From: Candidatus Berkiella aquae
GTDB taxonomy: Bacteria > Pseudomonadota > Gammaproteobacteria > Berkiellales > Berkiellaceae
Assembly: GCF_001431295.2 (NCBI RefSeq)
Contig: NZ_LKAJ02000001.1
Coordinates: 3,224,001 to 3,288,000 of the forward strand
Length of the DNA stretch: 64,000 nt
Reading direction: 5' to 3'
The notes below the pieces were generated by a model, which saw nothing but the letters and a program-made list of their open reading frames with translations, made no database searches and was not told where the DNA came from. How positions within the stretch are numbered: the first letter of the stretch is position 1; every line of letters starts with the position of its first letter. Shown here in pieces: positions 28,183 to 37,167 of the stretch. Position numbers and translations under genes: made by a program.

Positions 28183-29352
28183 ATGCATACGCTTTGGCAA
28201 TTATCTCCACTGAGTCTTTATATTCATTTTCCTTGGTGTGTTAAAAAATGCCCTTACTGTGATTTTAATAGTCATGCCTTAAAACAAGACTTACCTGAAA
28301 ATGACTATGTGACGTGCTTGCTGGAAAATGCCAAAAGAACTCAAGATTTTGTTCAGGATCGTTCGATTCAAACTATTTTTATGGGCGGTGGAACACCGAG
28401 TTTATTCTCGGCAGAAGCGCTGAATAGACTACTCCAAGAACTTCGCAAGATTTTTAATTTTAGTGAAGACATTGAAATCACCTTAGAAGCCAATCCCGGC
28501 ACTGTTGAACAACAACGTTTTAATGATTATCGTGCCATTGGGATTAATCGCCTCTCGCTTGGTATTCAAAGCTTTAATGAGAAACACCTAACCTTATTAG
28601 GACGTATTCACAATGGGACAGAAGCCAAAAAAGCCATTGATACTGTAAAAGAAGCAGGATTTAGTAATTTCAACTGTGATCTAATGTTTGGTTTACCTTC
28701 ACAAACCATTGAAGAAGGACTTGCTGATTTAGCACAAGCGATTGCACATTCCCCCACTCATCTATCCTGGTATGAGCTTACCTTAGAGCCTAATACCTAT
28801 TTTTGGCATCATCCGCCTCGTTTGCCTGATGACGACCTCATTATTTCTTTACAAGAACAAGGACAAGCTTTATTGCAAGAAGCTGGCTTCGCACAATATG
28901 AAATCTCCGCTTTCAGCCGCCAACAACCTTGTCGACATAATGTGAATTATTGGGAATTTGGTGATTATCTTGCCATCGGTGCAGGGGGTCATGGTAAAGT
29001 CACCCAGCATCAAGAAGCAAAGATCATGCGCTACCATCACTTTCGTCATCCCAAACAATATATGGACAGCGCACAAGGTTACATCCAAGCACAAACCCCA
29101 ATCCCGTCTTCGCAATTAGCCTTTGAATTTATGCTAAATGCACTCAGGCTAAAAAACGGCGTGCCCACTAAGTTATTTTCCCAAAGAACTGGGCTCGATA
29201 TGGATGTCATCATGCCACAATTAATAACAGCCCAAAAAAAGGGATGGTTACTGCCTTTTAATCAAACCCTTTGCACAACGTCTTTGGGTTATCGCTTTCT
29301 AAATGATGTGGTAAGCTTATTTCTACCGGAAACGATAGAAGCAAGCGATTAG
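28183..29352 (+). CDS. hemW: HemW, radical-SAM heme chaperone
   Basis: A 389-aa HemN-like protein; HemW binds heme and a [4Fe-4S] cluster and is thought to deliver heme to respiratory enzymes rather than oxidise coproporphyrinogen. The cluster motif is HFPWCVKKCPYCDFNSH (CxxxCxxC), followed by FMGGGTPSLFS, LEANPGTVE, RLSLGIQSFNEKHL and GAGGHGKVT. It lacks the longer N-terminal region of true HemN. Confidence 0.94.
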   Translation: MHTLWQLSPLSLYIHFPWCVKKCPYCDFNSHALKQDLPENDYVTCLLENAKRTQDFVQDRSIQTIFMGGGTPSLFSAEALNRLLQELRKIFNFSEDIEITLEANPGTVEQQRFNDYRAIGINRLSLGIQSFNEKHLTLLGRIHNGTEAKKAIDTVKEAGFSNFNCDLMFGLPSQTIEEGLADLAQAIAHSPTHLSWYELTLEPNTYFWHHPPRLPDDDLIISLQEQGQALLQEAGFAQYEISAFSRQQPCRHNVNYWEFGDYLAIGAGGHGKVTQHQEAKIMRYHHFRHPKQYMDSAQGYIQAQTPIPSSQLAFEFMLNALRLKNGVPTKLFSQRTGLDMDVIMPQLITAQKKGWLLPFNQTLCTTSLGYRFLNDVVSLFLPETIEASD

Positions 29353-29361
29353 AATAAGCCT

Positions 29362-29892
29362 ATGGAAATACAAGTCTCTTATCAGCCAACTGCCAAAGAA
29401 CTGATGAAGGCCAGTTCGTTATATGTTGAGAAAAAACCTTTTTTCCTCCTCATTATTAATGCTATGAACGTTTTTGCGGGCATTATTGTGATCCTCATGG
29501 GCATAAAACTCTATTATTATGGTTTAATACCCGAAGAGTGGATGGCCGGTGCTATGGGTATTGCTTGGATTTTTGGTCGACGCCCCTTAAATGAAAAATT
29601 ACTGATGCACCGTCTCAAAGATAGCCAAATCTTAGACGTTCCTATCAACATTGTTTTCTCTTTAAATGGTATTGCCTGGTCTGGTAAAGGTTTGGTAACG
29701 GGTAACATGGCATGGGGCGATATTCGCTACATTCTTGAAGCCAAAAATGGCTTTTTGATCCCGAATGCAACCACTCGATTCATCTGGCTTCCCTTTCGTG
29801 GCTTTAAATCAGCAGAAGATATTCTTGCTTTACGAGAAGCTTTTGTACAAAGGAACATTATTCCTCGCAAATATTTGAAGTGGGAATGTTAA
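29362..29892 (+). CDS. YcxB-like membrane protein
   Basis: A 176-aa protein with two N-terminal hydrophobic helices (~27-50 and 58-72) and a C-terminal soluble part of the YcxB type: FSLNGIAWSG, MAWGDIRYILEAKNGFLI and IWLPFRGFKSAEDI. Function unknown. It closely follows hemW and may share its transcript. Confidence 0.75.
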   Translation: MEIQVSYQPTAKELMKASSLYVEKKPFFLLIINAMNVFAGIIVILMGIKLYYYGLIPEEWMAGAMGIAWIFGRRPLNEKLLMHRLKDSQILDVPINIVFSLNGIAWSGKGLVTGNMAWGDIRYILEAKNGFLIPNATTRFIWLPFRGFKSAEDILALREAFVQRNIIPRKYLKWEC

Positions 29893-29995
29893 ATCTGCAG
29901 CAATCCTTCACCTTATTAGAGATATGCCTGACAAGCCAGGTAAACATTTGCGCTTGTCCGGCGTAGCTTGAAAAGCGAAGCGGGAAGCATTTTCT

Positions 29996-31849
29996 TTAGA
30001 ACATCCATTTGATCATCAACATCACGACAATTAAATATAAAAAGGACATTAGCCCACCGGCCTTGATAAAGTCCATGATCTTATATTCACCCGGTAAACT
30101 GATTAAGGCGTTTGCTTGGTGAGTGGGTACGATAAAAGAATTCGACGTTGCAATCGCAACCATTAAGGCAAAGGCACGTGGATCGTCCCCTAAAATTTGC
30201 GCCAGATGCACCGCAAGCGGAACCAAAACGATCGTTGCGCCGACATTCGATAAAATAATACTACCAATCGAAGCAATAACGCCCAAAATAAGGAGTAAAA
30301 TCCATTCTGGATAACCGGCACAAGCTTTTAAAATATAAGCACCCATCCAATCTGATGTACCACTGGTTTGCACGGCAATGCCTAATGGAATGAGTCCTGC
30401 TAATAAAAAGACGGTTTTCCAGCTCACCGCTTCATAAGCATCATCAATACTAATAACACCCGAGAAGATCATACCGACTGCACCCACTAACAAACCAATG
30501 GAAACTGATAAGTCACTAAAAATAATTAAAGCAATGGATAACACAAAGAAAAATACAGCAAACCACATTTTGTCGGTATGCATTTTTTTGCGCGGATAGT
30601 CTGTGGTAACAATCACAAAATCCGGGTTTTTTTGCAGTAAACCTAATGAATTCCATTGACAAAACATACCTAAAGTATCGCCCGCACGTAACGTGAGTCC
30701 GCCGATTTCTTTTTTACCTCGGCGCACCTTATCACCACGATGGACAGCTAATACCTGAATACCATATTCACGACGCATATGCAGATCACCAAAGTTGGTT
30801 CCAAGCAATCGAGAACTGGGTGGCACAACGGCTTCACACAAGCCCGCATGGGGTGGACTAATATGTTCTGGAAATGCCGTCAAGTATGGCGACATACGCA
30901 AACCATATTTTTTGGCAAACTCTTCGACTTCTTCTTTAGGACCAAACATGGCGATGACACTGTTGGCTTTAATTTCTGTTTTGCGCAGCGGTGGCATATG
31001 TAAATTATTACCAATTTTAATGCCAATAATTGCAATAGTGGGTGGCAACAACCATTCCCATTGTCGCAAGGTATTATCAACTAAGGAACTTGATGCGGGC
31101 ACACGACATTCGCAAAAATCTGCACCGATACCATAAACTCTTTTAAAATAGCCAGGTGATCCACCATTATTTAAAGTGCCCACATGCAATGGTGCTTTGG
31201 GTAACACCCATTTACCGAGTAATATGAAATAAATAATGCCCATCACTAACAACGCCAGTCCAATAGGAAACACACTAAATAGCCCAAGTGCGGGTGCTTT
31301 CACGCCGGATTTATCAGTTAAACCATTACTGTTTATTAATAAACTATTTAATAAAATGAGAGGGCCAGTACCTAGCATCGTTAAAGTGCTACCCAAAATG
31401 GCGCAAAAGCTAAGTGGTAACAATAAACGAGATTTGGCAATGCCCGTCACTTGTCGAATACGGGTGATTATGGGGAGTAACAAGGCAACGGTACTGACAC
31501 TGCGTAAAAAACCCGCACAAAAACCGCTGACCCCCATTAAATACAAACGAATACGATTTTCACTAGAACCACCCAAGCGCATGATATAGTAGGCCATTTT
31601 TGCAACCACACCACTACGCTCAAGTCCTGCGCTAATAATCATCACACCAATTAAGGCAATCACTGCATCACTTGAGAAACCGGAAAAAAGGGCATCACTG
31701 GGAACAAGACGGGTTAATCCAAGAAGGACTAATACCAAAAATGCGACCACATCCACTCGTACCACTTCGGTAACAAATAAAATCATGGTAACCACGATAA
31801 TGGACACCACTAAAAAAATATCTGGCGTTAAACCATGAACACCAAGCAC
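29996..31849 (-). CDS. SLC13-family permease with two RCK_C domains
   Basis: A 617-aa inner-membrane transporter of the divalent-anion:Na+ symporter superfamily. N-terminal helices (~1-230) are followed by two cytosolic TrkA-C/RCK_C domains (~240-310: VPASSSLVDNTLRQWEW...VIAMFGPKEEVEEF; ~330-405: VVPPSSRLLGTNFGDL...DTLGMFCQW) inserted before the second helix block. It also has VSTVALLLPI in the first half and NVGATIVLVPLA and TSNSFIVPTHQANAL in the second. The substrate could be sulfate, a dicarboxylate or another anion. Confidence 0.9.
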   Translation of the reverse strand: MLGVHGLTPDIFLVVSIIVVTMILFVTEVVRVDVVAFLVLVLLGLTRLVPSDALFSGFSSDAVIALIGVMIISAGLERSGVVAKMAYYIMRLGGSSENRIRLYLMGVSGFCAGFLRSVSTVALLLPIITRIRQVTGIAKSRLLLPLSFCAILGSTLTMLGTGPLILLNSLLINSNGLTDKSGVKAPALGLFSVFPIGLALLVMGIIYFILLGKWVLPKAPLHVGTLNNGGSPGYFKRVYGIGADFCECRVPASSSLVDNTLRQWEWLLPPTIAIIGIKIGNNLHMPPLRKTEIKANSVIAMFGPKEEVEEFAKKYGLRMSPYLTAFPEHISPPHAGLCEAVVPPSSRLLGTNFGDLHMRREYGIQVLAVHRGDKVRRGKKEIGGLTLRAGDTLGMFCQWNSLGLLQKNPDFVIVTTDYPRKKMHTDKMWFAVFFFVLSIALIIFSDLSVSIGLLVGAVGMIFSGVISIDDAYEAVSWKTVFLLAGLIPLGIAVQTSGTSDWMGAYILKACAGYPEWILLLILGVIASIGSIILSNVGATIVLVPLAVHLAQILGDDPRAFALMVAIATSNSFIVPTHQANALISLPGEYKIMDFIKAGGLMSFLYLIVVMLMIKWMF

Positions 31850-31938
31850 AACTCACCCCATATTGATCCTCTATACATTAGTATAGGAGAGCACTTTGAG
31901 CTGTGCTTGGTCACTTTAAGGCGAGACTCAAGGAGTAT

Positions 31939-32637
31939 TTAGCACTTTGACTGAAAAACAAGATCCCAGATGGCATGTCCTAATTTTTCGCCACGCCTTT
32001 CAAATTTGGTCGTTTCTCGTTCAAAGCCTGCTGGCGCATAGCCCTCTTTACCAAAGACATTACAAAAATCCGGGCTAGCCTGCATCACACTCATCATATG
32101 CTCTGCGTAGGGCTGCCAGTCGGTTGCCAACTGAAAGATCCCTTGGGATTTCAGCTTACGTGCGATCAACTGAACAAATTCGGGCTGCACAATACGGCGC
32201 TTATGATGTTTACGTTTAGGCCAAGGATCGGGGAAAAGGAGCAAGACTTTATCTAGGCTCTTATCTGGAATAGCTCGATTTAAGACCTCAATAGCATCCA
32301 TGGCAAATATTTTAAGATTGGTCAATTGCATTACTTTTGCACATGACAGCAAACGACCAATACCGGGGGGATGCACTTCAATACCAATGAAATCAATATC
32401 AGGATGAGATTTTGCGAGTGAGAGTAATGTTGCACCCATGCCAAAACCAATTTCTAACACTCGCTTCGCATCTCGTTGAAAGACGGTCTGCCAGTCATAA
32501 AATTGGCTATCCGGGGGGAGCGATAAACCAAAATATGGCCAAGCGGCTTCAAGCGCTTCTTTCTGCGCAGGCGTCATGCGTCCTTGACGCACCACAAAAC
32601 TGCGAACAGGTCGCTGTATTACATTCTCTATAGTCAT
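31939..32637 (-). CDS. trmB: tRNA (guanine-N7-)-methyltransferase
   Basis: A 232-aa SAM-dependent enzyme making m7G46 in tRNA. It shows the SAM motif VLEIGFGMGATLLSLA, FIGIEVHPPGIGRLL, and the signature LLFPDPWPKRKHHKRRI. The C-terminal FERETTKFERRGEKLGHAIWDL is characteristic. Single-gene unit, reading away from tRNA-Gly. Confidence 0.96.
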   Translation of the reverse strand: MTIENVIQRPVRSFVVRQGRMTPAQKEALEAAWPYFGLSLPPDSQFYDWQTVFQRDAKRVLEIGFGMGATLLSLAKSHPDIDFIGIEVHPPGIGRLLSCAKVMQLTNLKIFAMDAIEVLNRAIPDKSLDKVLLLFPDPWPKRKHHKRRIVQPEFVQLIARKLKSQGIFQLATDWQPYAEHMMSVMQASPDFCNVFGKEGYAPAGFERETTKFERRGEKLGHAIWDLVFQSKC

Positions 32638-32746
32638 ATATCTAAATCATTTTTATCTACTGCATTAAGCACAGCGATATTATTGCACCTAACTAGTATC
32701 AAGCAAGGCATTTTGTCATAATACCCAGCTGATTCAAGCCGATTAT

Positions 32747-32820
32747 GCGGGTGTAGTACAATGGTAGTACCTTAGCTTCCCAAGCTAATGACGTGGGTTC
32801 GATTCCCATCACCCGCTCCA
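32747..32820 (+). tRNA. tRNA-Gly (anticodon CCC)
   Basis: A full cloverleaf can be folded: acceptor GCGGGTG/CACCCGC, D-arm with AATGGTAGTAC, anticodon stem TTAGC/GCTAA with loop TTCCCAA (anticodon CCC), T-arm GTGGG-TTCGATT-CCCAT, and an encoded TCCA 3' end. It reads GGG glycine codons. Confidence 0.96.
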
Positions 32821-32851
32821 TTATTGAATGAGCCTGCTAGGGGTAACTGCC

Positions 32852-34792
32852 ATGTCAATCTCCCGTTTCTTTCGTGCATTATTTTCGCTTTTCTTATTAT
32901 TGCTCGGCCTTGCAATTGTTGTCCCTATTGCGGCTTATTTCTTCTTTGATCCCAACCATTTCAAAAGTGAAATTACCAGTTTTATCAGCAACAAAACCGG
33001 CTTACCGCTTGAAATTCATGGCAAAATTAAAGTGCAAGCATTTCCATGGGTTGGGTTAAATGTTCATCAAGTTGATTTAGTGCAACCCTCACAATTTGGT
33101 CAAGGCAAAATGATCGAAGTGAATGAGATGGGCCTTAAAATGTCGCTTGAGGATCTGCTGCATAAAAAATTTAATATCGAAAGTCTTGTGGTTGATGGCT
33201 TAACCATTTATGCCATTAAAAATAAAGATGGTAGTACCAATTGGGAATATTATTCTAAACAAGTCAAAAGCAAACAAGATAAACCCGCTGAATCTCATAA
33301 CACTACCGCTGTTAAAACAAAAGCGGATACCCAAACAAAGCAGTTACACTTTGCCTTATTACAATTTACTTTAAAAAACGCGAAAATTTCTTATGAAGAC
33401 CGCCAAGCAGGACAAACTTTACTCCTAGAAAAATTTGATCTTCAAGGGAAGCAGGGTGCATCTCCTTCTCAGTTTCCAATAGAAGGTGCCATTCATTTAC
33501 AAGTAAAAGATAAAGATCCGTTGCTCTCTTTTAAAAGCCAAGGGAAATTCGAAGGGCTGGTTCAACAAGCAACCCAAGGGTTATTAGCTGATCTAAAAGT
33601 CGATTTTTCTCTAGATATGCCAAACAACCCGGAGAAATTTCGTCAAACAACGGTATCCAGTAAAATTAAAGCTGATTTTTCAAAAAGCATTACTTTTAAC
33701 GATGTTTTGATTAAATCAGGTCCAATCGATTTGAACGGACGTTTCACTGTTCCCATGGATAAACAACAGGCGATTACATTTAAACTCAACATTAATCAAG
33801 TTGATCTGCAAGCATTACAAGGATTTGCAGCAACCTCACCAGCTCAAGCAACCACGAATACAGCACCAACGATTGTTCCTGTCAAAGAAGTTAAAACGAC
33901 AAAACAACAATCCTCGCAGCCTTTGGTTGGAGAAGTTGCTATCGGCAAAGTATTAGCACAGGGTATCGTTTTAGAAAACGTCAATACTAAAATTAAGAAA
34001 GATGCTTCTATGCTTCATTTGCGTGATTTAACAGCCAATCTTTATCAAGGAAAACTGCAAACGAATGTAACGAAAAATTTACAAAATCCACAAGCACCCG
34101 TTGCTTTGCAAGGTAAATTGTCCCACATTCAACTGGCACCCTTATTAAAAGATCTGAAACAACAAACTCGTATTAGTGGTGTTTCTAATGTGGATTTTAA
34201 TGTGACACATCATGAAAATGCGGGCTTAAATGGTACGCTCAAATTACAAATGAATGATGGAGTGATTGAAGGGATTGACGTAAAGTATTACTTAAATCTT
34301 GCGCAATCTTTATTAAAAAAGGTTGATAATAAAGAAACCGATAATAAACGTACCCCATTTGGTTCATTACAAGCCACCTTATTGTTCAATAATAATGTGA
34401 TGGATAATAACGACCTTATCGTTACATCAAATGATTTTACGGCAAAAGGCGAAGGCAGTATTAACTTAAACAGCCAAACGATTGCTTATAAAATTCAAGC
34501 GTTAAAAACTTATCAAGATGGCAAAGAACATAAAAATGCTTACCCCCTAGCCATCCGAATCAAAGGTTCATTAAGCAGCCCCAAAGTCGAACCCGATTAT
34601 GATGTTTATTTAAAAAAACTTATGCAACAAGAAATGAAAGGAGAGCTTAACAAGCAAATAGGCAAATTGTTAGGAGCTCCCAAAGAAGGTGAGGCAGCAG
34701 GCTCCCAAGAATCATCGCAAAATCTTGAAGATGCAGCCAAAAAGAAACTGGAAGATAAAATTGAGAAAGGGCTAAAAAAGCTCTTCAGATAA
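32852..34792 (+). CDS. asmA: AsmA-family envelope protein
   Basis: A 646-aa inner-membrane-anchored periplasmic protein of the AsmA/TamB-like superfamily, implicated in phospholipid transport and outer-membrane assembly. It has an N-terminal membrane helix (~8-32), the AsmA motif DPNHFKSEITSFISNKTG, a long beta-strand-rich region, and the C-terminal AsmA_2 region (TRISGVSNVDFNVTHHENAG to IKGSLSSPKVEPDYDVYLKK), ending in a Lys-rich tail. The earlier ATG at 32828 is possible, but AGGGG precedes the ATG at 32852. The order asmA-mutY-yggX is common. Confidence 0.9.
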   Translation: MSISRFFRALFSLFLLLLGLAIVVPIAAYFFFDPNHFKSEITSFISNKTGLPLEIHGKIKVQAFPWVGLNVHQVDLVQPSQFGQGKMIEVNEMGLKMSLEDLLHKKFNIESLVVDGLTIYAIKNKDGSTNWEYYSKQVKSKQDKPAESHNTTAVKTKADTQTKQLHFALLQFTLKNAKISYEDRQAGQTLLLEKFDLQGKQGASPSQFPIEGAIHLQVKDKDPLLSFKSQGKFEGLVQQATQGLLADLKVDFSLDMPNNPEKFRQTTVSSKIKADFSKSITFNDVLIKSGPIDLNGRFTVPMDKQQAITFKLNINQVDLQALQGFAATSPAQATTNTAPTIVPVKEVKTTKQQSSQPLVGEVAIGKVLAQGIVLENVNTKIKKDASMLHLRDLTANLYQGKLQTNVTKNLQNPQAPVALQGKLSHIQLAPLLKDLKQQTRISGVSNVDFNVTHHENAGLNGTLKLQMNDGVIEGIDVKYYLNLAQSLLKKVDNKETDNKRTPFGSLQATLLFNNNVMDNNDLIVTSNDFTAKGEGSINLNSQTIAYKIQALKTYQDGKEHKNAYPLAIRIKGSLSSPKVEPDYDVYLKKLMQQEMKGELNKQIGKLLGAPKEGEAAGSQESSQNLEDAAKKKLEDKIEKGLKKLFR

Positions 34793-34804
34793 TGTGAGTG
34801 CAGT

Positions 34805-35860
34805 ATGACAATTTCTGCGATTAGGCGCGATTGGTTTTCTAAAGCGCTTTTAAAATGGTATGCCCAACATGGTCGTCATGACTTACCTTGGAAAAAACCA
34901 CTTAGCGTTTATCGTGTGTGGGTATCAGAGATCATGTTGCAACAAACTCAGGTTTCAACAGTCATACCTTATTTTGCACGCTTTATGGCAAGCTTTCCTT
35001 CCTTAGAGTCACTTGCTAATGCGCCACTAGATTCTGTGTTACAGCACTGGGCAGGCTTAGGGTACTATGCTAGGGCACGGAATTTACATAAAGCAGCGAA
35101 ATGTTTGGTCAATGATTTTGCCGGTATTTTTCCCAAAGATGTCACAACGCTATCAAGCCTTCCAGGCATTGGATTATCAACCGCGGGCGCTATTATAGCG
35201 CAAGCCTATAATCTTAGAGCCCCAATCCTTGATGGCAATGTTAAACGTGTGCTGTGTCGCTTTCACGGTATTAAAAGCTGGCCAGGTGAAAAGAAAGTTC
35301 ATGATAAATTATGGGAACTTGCTGAATATCACACTCCCAAACAACAAGCTGCTGACTATACCCAAGCAACGATGGATTTAGGCGCGACTTGTTGCACCCG
35401 TACTAAACCTAGTTGTGAACTTTGCCCATTACAAAAACATTGTGCTGCCTTCTCGCAACAAAGCCAAGCACAATGCCCAGGGAAAAAGCCTCGGAAAAAG
35501 TTACCCACCAAGCAGCTTTATATGTTATGCGCTCAAAATCAGCACGGTGAGCTTTTATTACAGCAACGTCCTTTAAAAGGGATCTGGGCTGGTTTATGGA
35601 GCTTGCCCGAATTTACAGACGAAAGTGCCATAGTGCCTTGGTTAAATGAATTTTTAGGAACATCTGGTGCAAAACTAACTGCTTTATCCCCCATTTTACA
35701 TACTTTTACCCACTATCATTTAACGATTTTACCTCGTTTAATTACCATTAGAAAAAAAGCCATTAAAAGCCAGTCCAATTTAAGTTGGCTTAACAACGAT
35801 GCTTTAGCCCAACGTGGTTTACCCGCCCCCATTCAAAAATTAATAGCGACCATAAGGTAA
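34805..35860 (+). CDS. mutY: A/G-specific adenine DNA glycosylase
   Basis: A 351-aa base-excision enzyme removing adenine opposite 8-oxoguanine. N-terminal [20 protein letters not shown] and [14 protein letters not shown], HhH motif [13 protein letters not shown], catalytic Asp in [11 protein letters not shown], and [4Fe-4S] cysteines [18 protein letters not shown]. The C-terminal NUDIX-like domain recognises 8-oxoG ([30 protein letters not shown]). Separated from asmA by 12 nt. Confidence 0.97.
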   Translation: MTISAIRRDWFSKALLKWYAQHGRHDLPWKKPLSVYRVWVSEIMLQQTQVSTVIPYFARFMASFPSLESLANAPLDSVLQHWAGLGYYARARNLHKAAKCLVNDFAGIFPKDVTTLSSLPGIGLSTAGAIIAQAYNLRAPILDGNVKRVLCRFHGIKSWPGEKKVHDKLWELAEYHTPKQQAADYTQATMDLGATCCTRTKPSCELCPLQKHCAAFSQQSQAQCPGKKPRKKLPTKQLYMLCAQNQHGELLLQQRPLKGIWAGLWSLPEFTDESAIVPWLNEFLGTSGAKLTALSPILHTFTHYHLTILPRLITIRKKAIKSQSNLSWLNNDALAQRGLPAPIQKLIATIR

Positions 35861-35867
35861 GAAAATC

Positions 35868-36143
35868 ATGTCAAGAACCGTATTTTGTGCAAAATTACAC
35901 AAAGAATTACCAGGTTTAGAGCGCATTCCCTATCCTGGCTCATTAGGTAAACGGATTTTTGAAGAAGTTTCGCAAGAAGCTTGGCAAGCTTGGCTTAAAC
36001 ATCAAACCTTATTAATTAATGAGAACCGACTGAATGTGTTAGATCCTAAGGCACGCACTTTTATTGAGGGTGAAATGCAAAAGTATTTCTTTGAAGCAGA
36101 AGGAAGCGCAACCCCTGCAGGGTTTAAACCTCCCTCTGAATAA
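35868..36143 (+). CDS. yggX: Probable Fe(2+)-trafficking protein YggX
   Basis: A 91-aa cytosolic protein protecting iron-sulfur clusters from oxidants. It starts [18 protein letters not shown] with the single conserved Cys, then [35 protein letters not shown] and [12 protein letters not shown]. Partner of mutY in an oxidative-damage pair; 7 nt apart. Confidence 0.96.
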   Translation: MSRTVFCAKLHKELPGLERIPYPGSLGKRIFEEVSQEAWQAWLKHQTLLINENRLNVLDPKARTFIEGEMQKYFFEAEGSATPAGFKPPSE

Positions 36144-36156
36144 AGATTAAGCATGA

Positions 36157-36432
36157 TTAGGCGTAGTGATGATAGGCAGCTAAAGTACCTACGCCAGCAA
36201 CAAAAGCACCAATGCTTGCACCAACAATAGCCCCACCAAAAAGTCCTATTCCTATAACGATAGCATTTCCTAGCATCATGTAATCTCCGCCAGTCGCAAT
36301 GGAGGTAACCCAGATGGTTCCTATCACGCCTCCTAATCCAGCACCAGCGAAAATGCTATTTAAAAAATTCATATCTGAATCCGCGAAACTGCCACTGATT
36401 GCATGGATTTCAACAGGTGTTAAATCTCTCAT
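36157..36432 (-). CDS. Glycine-zipper peptide with bacteriocin-type leader (second of tandem pair)
   Basis: A 91-aa peptide. The leader MRDLTPVEIHAISGS follows the class II bacteriocin double-glycine pattern (Leu4, Glu8, Ile12, Gly14), except that the second Gly is Ser. The rest is hydrophobic and Gly/Ala-rich with repeated GxxxG-type spacing (GAGLGGVIG, GIGLFGGAIVGASIG) and ends AAYHHYA. The open frame extends seven codons upstream, but TTTAGG 7 nt before the ATG at 36432 supports this start. It lies 24 nt after its paralogue, so both are probably co-transcribed. No transporter or immunity gene is recognisable nearby. The product could be a membrane-active peptide, toxin or signal. Confidence 0.65.
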   Translation of the reverse strand: MRDLTPVEIHAISGSFADSDMNFLNSIFAGAGLGGVIGTIWVTSIATGGDYMMLGNAIVIGIGLFGGAIVGASIGAFVAGVGTLAAYHHYA

Positions 36433-36456
36433 ATCAAAACCTAAATTGAACAATCA

Positions 36457-36720
36457 TTAAGCAAAGCGGTGATACGCGACCAAGGTAAGACCGACAGCCA
36501 CACCAAGGCCTGCGCCAACCATTGCGCCACTAATTAACCCCATTCCGGTACCAATAGCATTTCCAATGAAGGCATAATCGCCAACCGCATTCCCCGTCAT
36601 TAAAATGCCACCGACGATAGCACCAAGACCACTCCCACCGATAACGCTGAGTAACCCAATTTCGAGATCGGTTGCTCCGCCATGAATCGTATTCATTTCA
36701 ATTTGTGTTAATTCTCTCAT
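36457..36720 (-). CDS. Glycine-zipper peptide with double-glycine bacteriocin leader (first of tandem pair)
   Basis: An 87-aa peptide beginning MRELTQIEMNTIHGG, a near-perfect Bacteriocin_IIc-type leader with cleavage expected after Gly15. The mature part of about 72 residues is two hydrophobic glycine-zipper segments (GGSGLGAIVGGILM, GTGMGLISGAMVGAGLGVAVG) around a short polar stretch (VGDYAFIGN, compare GDYMMLGN in the paralogue), ending VAYHRFA. AAGAGGT lies 6 nt before the ATG; the longer frame to 36804 is rejected because it reads through the promoter. It is preceded by a promoter with two operator-like palindromes. Confidence 0.7.
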   Translation of the reverse strand: MRELTQIEMNTIHGGATDLEIGLLSVIGGSGLGAIVGGILMTGNAVGDYAFIGNAIGTGMGLISGAMVGAGLGVAVGLTLVAYHRFA

Positions 36721-36737
36721 GTCACTACCTCTTAAAC

Positions 36738-36753
36738 GTGAACAATCACTCAC
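36738..36753 (-). promoter_or_regulatory. Second operator-like palindrome in the peptide-gene leader
   Basis: Minus strand GTGAGTGATTGTTCAC, the same GTGA-N8-TCAC layout as the copy at 36767-36782 (13 of 16 identical), centred 29 bp downstream of it and 17 nt before the start codon of the first peptide gene. Confidence 0.5.
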
Positions 36754-36763
36754 ATATGCATCC

Positions 36764-36792
36764 ATTGTGAACAAACATTCACTTCCTGTCAA
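36764..36792 (-). promoter_or_regulatory. Promoter with overlapping palindromic operator for the peptide genes
   Basis: Minus strand: TTGACA (36787-36792), 17-bp spacer, CACAAT (36764-36769). The perfect palindrome GTGAATGTTTGTTCAC (36767-36782) covers most of the spacer and half of the -10, a position suited to repression or to activator-dependent use of a weak -10. The same block recurs before the repeat-protein gene at 4933-4947. Confidence 0.6.
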
Positions 36793-36804
36793 CCCGCAGG
36801 ACAC

Positions 36805-37041
36805 CCAAATTTATATTCATCAAGCAATTTATGAAGTTAGTTAGGTGAAAAATTAATAACGAAAGACAAGCCACTCTAATATTTTTCCAGCAAAAAATGT
36901 TATTCAACTAATTTTATGGAGAAAACACTTTTTAAATTTAGATGTCCTGAATTTTCTGAATTTTTTGGAAAGGGGAATTTTAAAAGCTTGGATGTCCTAT
37001 GTCTGTTTTTGGGTGTCCTAAAGGATAATTGCGATATACCC
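36805..37041. other. Intergenic region with repeated G(A/G)TGTCCT motifs
   Basis: AT-rich stretch between the peptide genes and tRNA-Phe. The octamer G(A/G)TGTCCT occurs at 36941-36948, 36991-36998 and 37012-37019, with an inverted copy at about 36798-36805. AGGACACCCAAATTT (36798-36812) and AAATTTAGATGTCCT (36934-36948) form an imperfect inverted repeat. A 67-codon frame here runs into the tRNA and is not believed. Confidence 0.5.
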
Positions 37042-37071
37042 TTGACACCTCGGGGGTACTTCACGTTTAAT
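37042..37071 (+). promoter_or_regulatory. Putative promoter of tRNA-Phe
   Basis: TTGACA (37042-37047), 18-bp spacer, TTTAAT (37066-37071), immediately upstream of the tRNA at 37085. The GC-rich stretch after the -10 (GAGCCCTCGCC) resembles a stringent discriminator. Confidence 0.55.
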
Positions 37072-37084
37072 GAGCCCTCGCCGA

Positions 37085-37160
37085 GGCCAGATAGCTCAGT
37101 CGGTAGAGCAAAGGATTGAAAATCCTTGTGTCGCTGGTTCGATTCCAGCTCTGGCCACCA
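37085..37160 (+). tRNA. tRNA-Phe (anticodon GAA)
   Basis: Cloverleaf: acceptor GGCCAGA/TCTGGCC, D-arm GCTC-AGTCGGTA-GAGC, anticodon stem AAGGA/TCCTT with loop TTGAAAA (GAA), T-arm GCTGG-TTCGATT-CCAGC, and an encoded ACCA end. 76 nt. Confidence 0.97.
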
Positions 37161-37167
37161 CGGAAAT

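Noticed and set aside
28870-29115. Antisense ORF within hemW
   Set aside because: Shadow of the HemW coding sequence; no start signal or family resemblance.
30779-31136. Overlapping plus-strand frames inside the SLC13 gene
   Set aside because: Antisense to a well-conserved RCK_C region; no independent support.
36767-36782. CRP (cAMP receptor) binding site
   Set aside because: The arms are GTGA and TCAC, but the spacing is 8 rather than 6 and the flanking T/A of the CRP consensus is not matched.
36916-37119. 67-codon plus-strand frame before tRNA-Phe
   Set aside because: It runs into the tRNA gene, has no ribosome-binding site and contains the G(A/G)TGTCCT motif cluster.
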